Part shown: positions 38,901-53,900 of the stretch, piece after piece
Position numbering within the stretch: the first letter of the stretch is position 1
How the letters are laid out: each line of letters starts with the position of its first letter
DNA from: Anisus vortex
Taxonomy: Eukaryota > Mollusca > Gastropoda > Planorbidae
Reading direction: 5' to 3'
Length of the DNA: 64,000 nucleotides
Assembly: GCA_949126835.1 (NCBI GenBank)
Contig: OX421495.1
Location: 5,658,011 to 5,722,010 of the forward strand
The notes under the pieces: generated by a model
Seen by the model: the letters and a program-made list of their open reading frames with translations, nothing else
What the model was told of the DNA's origin: nothing
Databases searched by the model: none
Translations under genes and position numbers: made by a program

Positions 38901-41900
38901 GCAAGACACTTTAACAGATATGACATTTGGAAACTTGTAAAGCTTTGACAGGTAGATGCTTTCATAGAATTCACACTGGGAATCTTTTTAAAAGATTTCA
39001 ATTTGAAATCTTGTAAAGATTTGACAGACGCTTTTGTAGAATTGACATTTGGAATTTTAGACAAATTAGACTGACGGATTTGCCAGGTAGAAACTAACGA
39101 GTATGTTCAAACTTACAAAAATTGCATCAAAACGCAGGCTCAGGTAAACAATCCGCAGAGTTTCCGCTACCAACACTATTCACAGGTAACAAAATATTGC
39201 AAGAAATGAGCCATCGTTATGTTACTCTTTCCTTTTCGTTCTGCAAGCCTCTTCATTGTTTGGCTGAGCATAGCCTCCAAGTAGCATATTATTTTTTTTT
39301 TCCTTGTGGCCATGACACTTCATGCCACAATTTGTTATCTCAATTCTCTGCTGCTTTGTTTTATTTTATTCAACTGAATACACATTTATTCATGCTGTTT
39401 AATTCTGTTTCTTTGTGAATAATTTCTGTTTCTTTCATCTGTTTCAAAATTATTTTCACTTTTAGACATGAAAAAGAAAAGCTTTTCTTGTTGGTCGATA
39501 TATTTATTATTTTGTGTTTTATAGACTAAAAATGTTATGATTATATTCACAGATTTATTTGATTAGACTAACTCATCTTTGCCACCCTAAGCATAAAGTT
39601 CGGTTATTCAAATCAAGCTTTTATGCTATAATGATATTACTCTTGCTCCAATTGTATTCACTATAGTTATAGTGCTCTTTACCACACACTCATCAACTGT
39701 AATGGATTTTCACCACCTGTTTGAAAAATGCTTTTACAAACATGCACATGCTTTTTTTTACAGAATCAGAACTTTTTTAAAAATTTTGGTTGTTGAGGAG
39801 TTCAATGTTATTATTCCAATGAAATAAATATTTAAAAAAACAATAGTAAGATGATCGAACAAAGGCCTGGAGATAAAAACAATTTTCTTACTATTTTTTC
39901 AGTAAAGTAAAAAATTTATATAAGTTGTCTTTTTACATGAGTGACATTTTGGTCATGTTATGGATTGCCTGTTGCTGTTTCCAAAACCGGATTGTTTTTC
40001 TAGGACAGAGTGGTTAACCCTGTGCCTAACCCCCAAACTGCAAGACCAGGGTACTAGCTTTAGTCTGACCCCTACCGCGTCGACCTTCCAGCTTGGTTGA
40101 ACCTGCCAGGAGTTAAAACTCCCGCTGGTATAGCTCTGGGGGTCGTCAGGGTACTCAAGCTGCCAAACCGCGCCAAAGCCTAGTACCGATGGTATGCGCC
40201 CACACAATCAGGACAACAATCAGTTTAAGGACATTGAAAAAACCTGTATAAAAATGAACACGCAGCTGAAACTACACACGGTGCAGAACACAATAATGTT
40301 CTGTTTAGAACACATTTTCTATAAGATGATAAGATGAAGTATTATTTCTGAGACAGTGTGTGATGACTTCCCTTCCATCTGACAAAGTTTGATGAGTAGT
40401 CACAGCCTTCATACATCCCATCATCATAACATTTCTGAACATCAGCAATTAAATGATTCATAGAGAATTGTGAAGCGTGATCTCAAAATGGCAGCAATGA
40501 TAAAAACTTGGCTAGATCTGAGGTCATTATCCGATGTCCGTTTCTATTTGCTACTTTATGAGCAGATTTTTTAAAAACGATTTTGTGTGTGTGTCTTGCT
40601 TTTAATACTACATTTTATATATGAGTGAGTGAGTGATTTGGTAGAATAAGTAATTGCACTAGCTAGTAATTGGTCACATCTTAATAATGGATTGGGGGGG
40701 GGGGGGTGTTTAGAGTGGAGGGGGGAATTTTCAAAATTGGTTATTGGCCTTTATTTCAGTTTTTGTAACATGAGCAGCAAATTCACATTTTTGTTGTTAT
40801 TCTAGTTGGCATAAGTGATGGAGGATAAAAGACAATACAGTAAAGTTTAAAAAAGAAACATAAGTGGTCTTGATGTCATATATTTTAAATCTATATTAAT
40901 TCCTTATCTCAAATATGTGCTATAAATGTAAGATCTTAAAAGAAAACAATACTTTAAATCTTACTTACATTTACCCATTATTATTTTCTTTCATACACAA
41001 CATTCAACCAGATTGCTATCTCTACCCTGACATCTATAAACTACTGGAAGAATAATAAACATATATACTGATATAGTAGGCTACATCTCAACATTCATTT
41101 ATTACATTTTACCATTTGCTGCATCCTTTATGACTAGACTAATTTTAGCTTTCACAATCACAGTCTACTTTAACCACAGTGTTTACTCACCAATAGTCTA
41201 CTCAACACAATTAGATAAACTTTTAGTTCTACTGATTATAATGAACAGAAAGCATTTACAACTCTTTCATAGATTTTATAACCCAGTATATTTATTTTGC
41301 TACTTTTTTTTAACAAATTAAGGAAAAAAAAAATAGTTCTAGCTTTGTGCTTACACTCATGTCTAGATTAGTTAAATTAAATCTGATTGCCCTTAGCCTG
41401 TAATAAATTAACTAAGTCGTGATCAGTTGATTAACCTCTGCCGATGATTCATTTCTTATGTTATCGTTTCTTTTTCCCTGCTTTTGTTATGTTGAAGAGA
41501 AACATTTTCCTTTCAGACAAAGACTCAAGAAATGCAAACAGTTAAGGTGAAAATTGACAAGGATTCTAAATCTGTGTCAATGAAGGTACTATGGTCCCCC
41601 CCAAACCTCCACATATAAGTTTTGTTTTATTCAAAGACCTTTAGTGACAGGTTTTGTGTGTGTGTTGTACTATTTTTTCCCTTCTCGTTCTCAAATTTTA
41701 TTAGAAGTAGCACCCGATCTCTCCCCCCCCCTCCCCGAAACATGTATCGTTGCATTCCATTGTCTCGGCATTGGTCATTCTTCCATTGTGGTGGTCATGA
41801 ACTCACAGCTTGCTTTAATGTTAGGCTTAATAATAATAACATAGGTCAGTGCTGTGTTGGCGGCTTTGATAACTTAGGTCAGTGCTGAGTTGGCAGCATG

Positions 41901-44900
41901 CATTTAACTCATGCCAACAACAAGCACTGCTAGAAGCTAATAAATCACCATAAATAAGGCTCATTTTAATGAAATATAGAAATTCTTTCAAATTAAAACA
42001 AAAACAACTTTTATTGTAAATAAAGTTTTTATTAGTGTGAAAAAAAACTATACACATAATATATATATAAATATAAAAATCTATAAATATTTCAATTTTT
42101 ATGTGTCTATTCAGAGTTTTGACAAATTATAATCATAATATAATGGGAAAACATTACACTATACACTATATGTGTTATTCTTTTTTAATATTTAGCTGAT
42201 TAAGGTGAGCCTTATTTAGTCAAATTGATTCATCTCATTGAAATGTTTAACATTTAATAAAAAAAATGTTTAGCATATAGAAGATCTTGGGTTATTAAAT
42301 AATTAGTTGAATTAATTATTTTTTTTTGGTTTTGGTGTAAGCGGCATTACAAAAAATGGGAGATAAGCGTGTTGATTTGGTAATGTAGTCCACAGCTTAA
42401 GGTGCACCCACATCAATTTATTGCTGTTTAGCAACAAATTGTAAAGCAAGGTTTTAGAAAGAAAAAATATATTTTAATTTTGTACCAAATAAATATAAAG
42501 GGTTTGAAGGCTGCCGAATAGAAAAGAAAGAAAGAGCCATTATTTATGGAAAAGACTTTGAATCACAAAACTGTCAGTCTTACAGGAATTCCTTTCTTAT
42601 ATGTAGTACAGAATTAAACAATCCAATGTAGCCTTGATATTCAGCTGTCCCTCGGAGCTTTCCACAGCTGTCAGTCACGTGTCAATATTATCTGCGTTCT
42701 TCTTCATTTGTGCCATGCCTGCCCCATTCTTGAATGTATTTCTCCAACCTCTGCTTCCCTCCTTCCCCACAAAAGCCACTTCTAAAAGCATAAAAACTTC
42801 TTTTGACTGAAATGAATGTTGATGATGATATTCCTTTAGCATTCCATCTTGTGTAGTATTTAGTATGTGTGGTGTTGTTTACTCAGTCCCATAGAGCACA
42901 TTGGTCTGTTAGTCTCTCTCTCTCTCATGTACATCTTGTTGTAATATATACCTTTTCACTGTACAAGTTGTTAGTCTCTCTCTCTCATGTACATCTTGTT
43001 GTATATATACCTTTTCACTGTACAAGTTGTTAGTCTCTTTCTCTCATGTACATCTTGTTGTATATATACCTTTTCACTGTACAAGTTCTCTCTCATGTAC
43101 ATCTTGTTGTATATATACCTTTTCACTGTACAAGTTCTCTCTCATGTACATCTTGTTGTATATATACCTTTTCACTGTACAAGTTGTAAGTACCCGGTAC
43201 TCCAACTGTGAGGTGATCAGTCCCATGACATGTTTATAACCCATGATCTTCATAAGGTAATCACTCAAATACAGCATTTAATGGACTGGCAGAGTTCTGT
43301 AGAGACATTTGCCTGTTTGATGCATTGCCAATTGTATTTCTCTTCTATACGATTTTATGAGTCCCTGTGTCCCAGTAGTAAAAATAAAAATCCTTATTCA
43401 AACCATTGTCTGCACATTGGTGAAAACAGTATGAACTCTTACTTTAATGTAATATTAAAAGGTGATTCCCCTTCTTTACATTGATGTAATGTTAAAAGTT
43501 TTAACATAATAATGAAATATGAACAATTGTGAACATGACATTAATGTAACACTGAAACACTAATAATGACAGATGTAACAATAAAACAGGAACAATGTTA
43601 TTGAAATAAATGCATTGTGTGTGTAGACAAATTCATGATTGGAACAACTTCGCACCATAAACTAAACACGCTATTATCACATTACATTAAAAGCAAGGAT
43701 AAATCCAAATATAAATTTGAAACTGTCACAACAAATTTAAATATAACATTTTCATTACATTGGATAGCCTACCTATTTAGCTCTTTATTACCATAACTGT
43801 TGCATTGCTTTGTGTATTTTTTAATGAAAATTTACTGCTGAATTCCAATATCCACATATTTTCTGTTGTTTTCTTGTTTTCTGAAATATAAGAATGAGCA
43901 ACATTAAAAAAAATTGTGATTTGTATAAAATTATTTCTTTAGAAACTAAGCATTCAAGGCCATGCATAAAACTATTTAACGGCAGGGTTCATATAGGCTG
44001 AGAAAGCTTAAGTAAAAGTTTTGGAAAGTTTCAGTACTTTTTTTTTCTGTTTTAAATCTAATATGTAGCTCTAATTTGTCAGATTTTCACATAATTTGTT
44101 TTAATCTTAAAATTAAAGCATTTTTCTTAGTCTCCAGTGTCTACAAAATTGATGATTAAAAAAATAAAAAAATTCAATTAAAATTAAATCTGAATTACCA
44201 GGTAATTTGATTTTAAAAATTGTCAAGTAAATAATAGCTTAGCTACATAGAAACAAAAAAAATACTTTTTTTCATTGTGATGGAGTGTTTTTTTAAATGT
44301 AATATATGGATTCATAAAATACTTTTATGGTTACAGTTACAGGTGTATGCTGGTATTTGTATAGTGTTATTACAGTTTGGTGTTTAGGGTTAAAGTAGTT
44401 ATTAGTTTATTTGTCTGTTTTTTTTTTTGTAGTTCTCAATTCACGGAAGTGTGTAAAAAATATAAGACTCGATCATGCTCTTTAAATATTTTAGACTTAT
44501 AATACAATTTTGCAAAGTTATTAATTAAACATTTATGTTTTTATGATACATTAAAAATAAAATTATTTTATTGAAAAATAATTGTGAAAAAGAAAGTTTA
44601 ATTTCATTATTGTTTTCAAATTTGTTTTTTTAATAACAGCATGTAATAGGGTAGAATTTATTTTTAAAATGATCAAGAACTAGAAATAACTAAATTTATG
44701 CCTGATGAGATATGTAATGCTGAAGCAAGTTTTGAATTGTGTACAGAACAGGGCCAGCGACCCTCCCAAGTACAAGGGCAGCAAGGAGCTCATGCCAGCT
44801 TCAATGAGAGTGAAGGATGCAGCTGAGGCTTTGTTGACATGCATCATTGATCAAGTGGTGGGTGAAACTTACTGCACAGTTTTATTTAAAAAATATATTC

Positions 44901-47900
44901 TCTCCATAATTTTATAGGAAATCCTCTAAAAGTATCACTATTATCAGCAATGTTCATAAAGTTTGGGAATGTTTGGGAAATTGACTTGAAGTTTAAAAGT
45001 TTGATAAAATTGACTTGAATTTTTAAAGTTTGGGAAAATTGACTTGAATTTTTAAAGTTTGGGAATGTTTGGGAAAATTAACTTGAAGTTTTAAAGTTAG
45101 GAAAAATTGACTTGAATTTATAAAGGTTGGGAATGTTTGGGAAAATTGACTTGAATTTTTAAAGTTTGGGAAAACTGACCAAGGTTAGGGAAAATAGTGT
45201 AAATTTTGCTGGAACGGACACTATGGAGTGAAAATAATTTCTTTTCATTTAAAAAAAGTAAATAACTGTTAAGTAAATTATGTTGTAATTATTTTTTTTA
45301 TAAAATTATTCTATGGCTACTTGAAAACCTCCTACAATAATTTTTTGTAAAATTTGGTCTTCCTATATACACTACAAGATATGTTGCACACATAAGTAAA
45401 AAGGTATCCATAGGACCGGTGAAGCAGCGTTCACCAGTTTCCGTGGCCACGGCATACTAGGGGATTGTGTGGCCAGCACAATGCTCAGCCGCCTTTATTG
45501 TGCCCCAACTAAAATCCCTAGCCTTCACCAAGATTTGAACCCAGGACCTTCGGTGTGCCAGTGGAAGGTGCTGCCTTGGCCACCGTGGCCCTCCCCCCCC
45601 CCCCCCCAATTTGTGTAGAGTTTATGAAAAGAACCAAAAGGAGCGCTCCCCAGGGTACTTCTTTTTGTGCCCAATGACACAGGGAACCCCAAGTAAAGGC
45701 TGTGATGAGGAGCGCAGATCGGATGAATGACACATGCATTTATTTATGTGCGTTTGATATTTTCAATTTACAGGGTGCTTTCCCTCCTCCCTGTGGACCA
45801 GAGTCCCTGTTCTCACTTCTGGATGAAAGGTCGTTGCTCAAATTTGCCAAAGGGAGTGCACTCCCAGAGCAAGGATCACTGTTCAAATACTTTGTCATAG
45901 ACAACTCAGTCATTGTCGGGCTGATGGAGCAACCACTTGGAAACATAGAAGGTTAGACCTGGTGCTTTAGTCAATAATACAGGCTCAGTCTATATAGACC
46001 TGGTGCTTTAGTCAATAATACAGGCTCAGTCTTTATAGACCTGGTGCTTTTGTCAATAATACAGGCTCAGTCTACATAGACCTGGTGCTTTAGTCAATAA
46101 TACAGGCTCAGTCTACATAGACCTGGTGCTTTAGTCAATAATACAGGCTCAGTCTACATAGACCCTGTGCTTTAGTAAATAATACAGGATCAGTCTATAT
46201 AGACCTGGTGCTTTAGTAAATAATACAGGCTCAGCCTATGTAGACCTGGTACTTTAGTAAAACATACAGGCTCAGTATACATAGACCTGGTGCTTTAGTA
46301 AATAATACAGGCTCAGTCTATATAGACCTGGTGCTTTAGTAAATAATACAGGCTCAGTCTATATAGACCTTGTGCTTTAGTAAATAATACAGGCTCAGTC
46401 TATGTAGACCTGGTGCTTCTGTAAATAATACAGGCTCAGTCTACATAGACCTTGTGCATTAGTAAATAATACAGCCTCAGTCTACATAGACCTGGTGCTT
46501 TTGTAAATAATACAGGCTCAGTTTATATGGAGATGTTATCTAAGTCATAAAATATTCAGTAAACGCAGATGTCTTTTCTTTTTATAAAGACTATTTGAGG
46601 TTCTCATTGTTTCAGATTGAGTTGTAATTAAGGTATATAAGGCACTAAGGTATATAATAGCAGGCTATGTATCATAAATATTTAGAATGATTTCCAAGTT
46701 GTACAAGGTCATCCCTAAGTTAACTATCTGGACTGTTTTTATTTTTATCTTTAGATCCGTTACCTACTGTGACAGCTTTGATTAGAGGAGCTTTTGGACG
46801 TCATGCTTGGACCATGCAACTGAGGCATTCACCAAGAACTAGTAAGGTAAAAGATTCAGTTCACATGTCATCATTGACAGTTCAGTGACAGTATGACACA
46901 GTGGCAGACTGACAGTGCGATACAGTTACAGTGTGGCATGGTGACAGTTTATTATGGTGACAGTACTGTACAGTGCAAAGACATTGCAGTATGGTGACAG
47001 TTTATTATGGTGACAGTACTGTATAGTGCAAAGACAGTGCTGGATGGTGACAGTTCTGTATAGTGCAAAGACAGTGCGGGATGGTGACAGTACTGTATAG
47101 TGCAAAGACAGTGCGGGATGGTGACAGTACTGTATAATGCAAAGACAGTGCGGGATGGTGACAGTACTGTATAATGCAAAGACAGTGCGGGATGGAGACA
47201 GTACTGTATAATGCAAAGACAGTGCTGGATGGTGACAGTACTGTATAATGCAAAGACAGTGCTGGATGGTGACAGTACTGTATAATGCAAAGACAGTGCA
47301 GGATGGTGACAGTACTGTATAATGCAAAGACAGTGCTGGATGGTGACAGTACTGTATAATGCAAAGACAGTGCTGGATGGTGACAGTACTGTATAATGCA
47401 AAGACAGTGCGGGATGGTGACAGTACTGTATAATGCAAAGACAGTGCTGGATGGTGACAGTACTGTATAATGCAAAGACAGTGCGGGATGGTGACAGTAC
47501 TGTATAATGCAAAGACAGTGCGGGATGGTGACAGTACTGTATAATGCAAAGACAGTGCGGGATGGTGACAGTACTGTATAATGCAAAGACAGTGCGGGAT
47601 GGTGACAGTACTGTATAATGCAAAGACAGTGCGGGATGGTGACAGTACTGTATAATGCAAAGACAGTGCTGGATGGTGACAGTACTGTATAATGCAAAGA
47701 CAGTGCGGGATGGTGACAGTACTGTATAATGCAAAGACAGTGTGGGATGGTGACAGTACTGTAAAGGGCAAACACATTGCAGTAAAAAGATAGCACATTG
47801 ACTCACTAATTTTAAAGAATAAACCACATTGTTGATTAGTTGACCTCGGCTCACACATCATATTTCCAACAGATCTCCTCCAGGGCTCACCTTTCAGACC

Positions 47901-50900
47901 CAGGCAGACCCGTGCCAGACGACGATGTATGTCAGGTGCCAAATGTCAAGCACAGATATTTTCCAGACAGCGTGGAGAAAATACCCCAGACTAAAGCGTT
48001 AGTATCAATTATATAATCACACAACTAAGGGGTGGAAAGGGAGCTATTGCTATTGAGCTTCTTTGTATTAATGTCTTTCAATATCAATGTTCATACATTC
48101 ATGAAATGTGTTGAGTGGTGTTACTGTGAAGATTATACTTTTTGTTAGCACAATTGATCTACTGGTCAGAAGATTGGTCCCTATCTAGAACCTAACTATG
48201 ACCTTGTATTAGTAAAGCAAGAAACTGATTTTTTAATGAGCTTAAAACATCTTTAGGAATGTCAGATTAGAAAACATGCATATTGTTGTTAAATGTCTAG
48301 CATATGATAGTATGAATTAACCAGTTAATATAGTCAAATGCTATTTCGTAAATGTATATCAGTGATATAACATATAACAATGATACAATGTCTCTTTGAA
48401 TGATAACAGTGAAAAGAGTATCCCGCCCCTAGACTCAGTGCTGACAGAGAAGCAGGTTGGTGATGTGGAGGTTATGAAAAGCCTCATAGACCAGGTGGCC
48501 ACTTTTGAGAAGGAAGTCTGCCAGAGGGCCAAGGTTGAGAGAAATAAAACTCCGTTCCCCGACCCCATCACAGAATGCAAGCCACCAAAGTGAGTAAATT
48601 GTAAACTTTCATTAAATAACTCAAGCTATGATGATGATGGTCACTTGTATAGCATGTCAATGCTCTAATACTGGGGGACAGTAGTGTGCCAAAGTAGGGA
48701 TTTTTAATTCATTCAGCATGGCAACAACCTAAAAGTTATACTGTTCTTATCTGGTATAAGAGACTTTAATTGCCCTATTGAGGTATCTGGCTTGCCATTG
48801 AAAATCGCTCTGCATGCCAAGTCTGGCACACACGCTGTAGATTGCAGACCCCTGAGTCTATAACATATACAATAACACATTCAGAGAAAGTGGAGAATCT
48901 TTATTATTCATTATTGCTAAATTACTGTCAAAATTAAACAAAGCTACTGCCTCTTAAAAAAGTCATATATGCCATAAATTATTGTAAGACAAGTACAAAA
49001 TTAAAAAATTTCACAGTAAATGATTAATACTTTTCAATTGCAAAAAACAGTTTTAAGTAATATTATTAGACTCCTATGGAATTCACAAGCTTGACCAAAT
49101 AAAAAACAAATGAAAAATGTGCAAGGCTTTACTGGATGAGCAGAGCATCATATTTAAGTTTAAGCTTATCTAGTCATTTGTTTCTGCATCAATTCTAGTT
49201 GCAGTATGGCTTAAACACCCCTACTGTTTTAATTTTATATTAAGTTGGTAAATACTCTACATTTTTGTTCTGTCTTATGTTGTTTTTCTTAATGTTTTTT
49301 TTTTTTTAAAGTTTTGAGATTATCAATTAGCTCTATATTTTTTTGTCTACCGTACTTATATAGCCTAGAGAATTGTTCTTGTATAAGAATGAGCTCTTTG
49401 TATGTTTTTGTTGTTCAGTGTTAAATACACTCTGAGCTTAGATTATGTTAATTGGCAGTACTATATAAATAAACTTATTATTATCGTTTCAGGATTTGCA
49501 ATGAATACCAGACAGCTCGGCTGTTTCTCTCCCATTATGGTTTATTGTCTCTGGAAGCTTTAAAGGTTAGTTTGTACAGTTGTCTGCTCTTAGTGTGAAG
49601 TTTTAATAAAACTCTTTAAAGCCTGGCCGATGTTGATGCCAAATGTATTCGTCTGTCCTGTAGGAGCCATCCAACAGCAGCGTCCCCCCTGACCTGATCA
49701 TGCTGGACACCACCAACTCTGGCCTCTTCACCGACCTGGAGTTCCTGGACTTCACCCCGAGCCGGGACAACGACACGGTGCACATCTTCTATGTCAAGCC
49801 CGGACAGACGACGGCCGCTGAGATTTTGGGCAGTGTGGTGAGTAGAGGCTTGACCTAATTCTTTTATGTTGTTGAGCCCTTGAGCTATCTCAGATAATTT
49901 AAGTACAGCAACCGATTAGTGTATCTAATTGCTCTCTAATCAGAGTCGCGGGAACGGTGGCTGTGCGGCAGCACCTTTGGCTAGCAACTGAAGGTCCTGG
50001 GTTTGAATTCTGGTGCAGGCTAGGATTTTTTCCCGGGTCTGAAGGGTGTCCCTGAGTCTACCCAGCTCTGATGGGTACCTGACATTAGTTGGGGTAAAGT
50101 AAAGGAAGCTGGGCATTGTGCTGACCAAACATCCCCTAGTATTCCGTGGCCACGGAAAACGGTGAACACTGGTTCACCAGCCCTATGATCAGTTTGGTCC
50201 GAAGGGTACTTTACTTACCGATTAATAGGCTATAGTTTGTTTCTCTATAAAAAGAGTCATAGTTCAAAAATTTTTACTATTATACTAATAATATCAATTA
50301 TTGCTTATTTAAAAAAAAATATCCAGATGTTTCATTACATTTCTCAAAAGTTTTTTTTTTTTTTAATCTGACCAACCGTCTTAATTTTTAATAACTTTGT
50401 TCCTTTTTAAAAACCAGAGCTGTTATAGCAATGTCCAGCCACAGTTTGTGGAGTTCCTTCACTCTCTAGGATGGCCAGTGGATGTCAGGAAACATGCAGG
50501 CTGGACTGGTCATGTGGCCACATCCTGGAAGATAATTGAACCGGACGATATGGATGGTAAGCTGACCTCAAGGAATGCCTCTATTAGCCCGACTTGATTT
50601 AATGTGAGCGCTACTTCTGTATTAAACACATGTTTTATTTACATCTGTTTTAGAGGATGAGTATCAGACAGGAACTGGCGGCAGCTTGTATGACGGCCGC
50701 CAGCAGGTGCTGTACTGGGCAGATGTGTTGTCCGAACTGGCCCTGGTTGTGCCGTCCACTGAGACCTTCAGGATGAGGTCATTGAGTACTTCTGAGACTG
50801 GACCAGAAAGTAAGTAGATTCCATAGCAAACTTCATTCACCAAAATATTCATTTGCTCAAAAGGTTTAATAATAATAATAAAAATTGGTCATTTATATCG

Positions 50901-53900
50901 CGCCTCACTCCATGCTAATGCAAGCATGCTCAGCGCGCTCACAAAAACGAAACGACAATAACACTCTAAAATAGTTTTAAACAAGGTTTCGGCCGATGGA
51001 GGAACGAAACGACAATAACATTTTAAAATAGTTTTAAACAAGTATTTTGCTGATGGATGTGTACTTCATCAACTTAGTTGAAAAGAAAAGTCTTAAAATT
51101 CTTCTTGAATGCTTTTTTTGACAACGAGTTTTTCAGTGTCTCAGGTAAGCCATTCCACAGTGTAGGCGCCACAGATTCAAACGAGCGTACACCAAGAGTC
51201 TTTTTTTTTTGACCTTCCAAACCTGGAATTTCCAGGAGAGATTGTGTTGAAGATCGCAGCATCCTTAACGGGACATACTTTGGTATAAGCTCTTTGAGAT
51301 ATCAGGTGCTGTGCCTTCCACGCATCCATAGGTAAGGGACATAATCTTATGATCGATGCGCTTCGTCACAGGGAGCCAGTGGAGCTCTTTGAGAATTGGA
51401 GTGATATGGTCATGCTTCTTTACTCGTGACACAATGCGTGCTGCAGTATTTTGAACTTTCTGAAGTCTATCCAGTTGTTTCTGGGGTAAACCCCACAGGC
51501 AACTGTTACAATAATCTAGTCTTGACTGTATTGTTGCAACAGCAAAAGCATTGGCTGTTTTTTTAATAATCAGAGGTCGCAGCTGACCCAGGGCACAAAG
51601 ATGGAAGGAGCAGGCCCTAACCACAGTACTGATGTGTGGACCCATTGTTAATTTACTGTCAATTTCCAGTTAAATGTTTCATTTTCCTGCCTCAATCTCG
51701 TCTATCTACACATTTATTGTTATATCAGGGATTATATCATATGCAGACTACTGTTTAGATGTTAGTTTTCATATGATAAAAGCCAAATGTTATCTTCACA
51801 GACAAATCTCCACCCATGTTCCGTGGGATGGGCCCCTACACCAGCGTAGACTCGCAGCTCTTGTCCAAGCCCACGACTCTCCTGCTAGAGGCGGAGAAGG
51901 GCCGCCTGACAGAGAAGGACTCCCCTGGCTCTCCGCCAGAGGTACCGGCCACCGCAGCTTCTTCTGCCCCGGCTGGAGGCATCAAGTACAGGAGACTGGG
52001 CCGTCAACCAGCCTCCATGACCGGGCCTGACACCAAGGTCCTGGTGGTTTGGTTAGAGAGTTATGAGGATCACGACAATTTCCCTATATGTAAGGCTTTC
52101 TGTGTTTGTGAACATTTAACAAGTTTTCTAGTAAAGAATTGAATGCTTGTGACATTTTAGAAACTAAAGCAATGAAGTCTCATCACCCAGAGCTGAGTTG
52201 GGCTCTTTATTTTTTAAAGGCTTTAACTTATTTCTAATCTTATATGTTACAGACTCTCCTTCAATACAGAAGATTATTGCTCATCTGTTTATCGAGTGTA
52301 GTCGTGATTATTGAAAAACAGTATTTTAAATGATGTTAATTTATTGTTTTTTTACTGATTTGTTCAAGCAACCCATTCTATGCCCAAATGCCACTTGGGA
52401 AGTGTTAACATTAAAAATGTTGGCATCTTTTTTAAACTTTTCATTAGTCTTAACAATATTTTTTTTGTATTCATAGTATAATAACTCAGCGATATAGTAA
52501 TTTATTAATTTAGTTATTAACCCTTACAGTCCCGGTCGCGTATTATTTCCTCCAACTATTTCTTCCCTCAGTCCCAGACACTTATATTTCCCTCCAAAAA
52601 AGAAATCCTCTCAGTCCCAGCTATGTATATTTTCCTCAAGGAAGGGTGTCTAATTAAAGAACAAAAAAAAGGATTTGACCTTTCACCATAGTCTCGGGCA
52701 GAATATTTATTCGATAGCTGAATAGTTGAATTTTATTTCGCTTTTTAAATTATGAAAATTGACCAATTATTTAGTGTTTTTTTTTTAATGAAAGTGCGGT
52801 CCTAATGGACGCTACCGAATTACCTTCAGTTATTATGGCGGTACATGTTGATGTGACTTTTTCTTATGGATTATTTTTACGAATGAATACAATTACTTAA
52901 TGAATTAGATTATTCTAATAAGGTAAGTTATTGTGTTTCTAGCAATTTACTCTCTTCGTGTTATCATCAATTTTTACCAACAAAAAAATAAATAAATAAT
53001 TTCGTAACCCTATCGATGTTTCAACCATTCTGAAATAATGTCTGGGATGGAGGGAATAATTAGTAAAATAATGGCTGGGACTGAAGGTATACATCGCAAA
53101 TAAGAAGGTCGTTACAATAAGGATTAATAATAAATCTATTATTAAAGAACAATAATATTAAACAGAAAGGTAGAAATATACATTTGAGAATTGATCTATT
53201 CAAACCTTAGGCTAGGAAAATATTTCTTTCTATGATATGTCTGTAGTAGGGATGTTAAAACCGGTTTGTTTTCAAAACCGGTTTTCCCTTCTATAAAACC
53301 GGTTTTCGATTCCCCCCCCCCCCCCCCCCCCCCCCGCAATGTCACAAGTCACAGGCCGGAAAAGTCAAATGTGCGTAGTTTTGTAGGTGTATTTGAAAAA
53401 TAGTTCAAACTTAATACGTGTTTGCAGAGCATTCAAGAGGTTGATTTTTGTGAATACATTATGATTTTGTACACTTTACCATAACATTCTTTAGAACTAA
53501 AAAAAAAAAGGGCTAATTGATTAAAACCGATCATAGCTTTCAATAGTGATAATTTGTGCACTGTGCTTTTAGACTTGTAAAATAATGTATTGAATAGGAT
53601 CACGTAGCACCAATCAAAAGTATGTGTATTTAATGCTGCCGTTAATAATAAAGCACAGACGCACGCGCTGTATCTAGTCAAATTGTTCAGGGTCACAGGA
53701 CAAAAGTAGTTTGCGTACATCAAAGAGTCGTCGTCGGCATCCGTCCGTCTCGAGAGAAAATGATGTAGCTTCATGGGTGAGGTATCCAACTGCACCGCTG
53801 AGAATGGCTTTGTAGGCCAACCCGGGAGGGGCAATCCCTGCCGCATTTGAGGCACATCAAACAGTAGCGCACATCTAAACGATGAGCCGACATTTGGTTT

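Noticed and set aside
46926..47942. Three minus-strand ORFs of 263-338 aa
   Set aside because: They are the 37-bp minisatellite in intron 21 of RALGAPB read in three frames.
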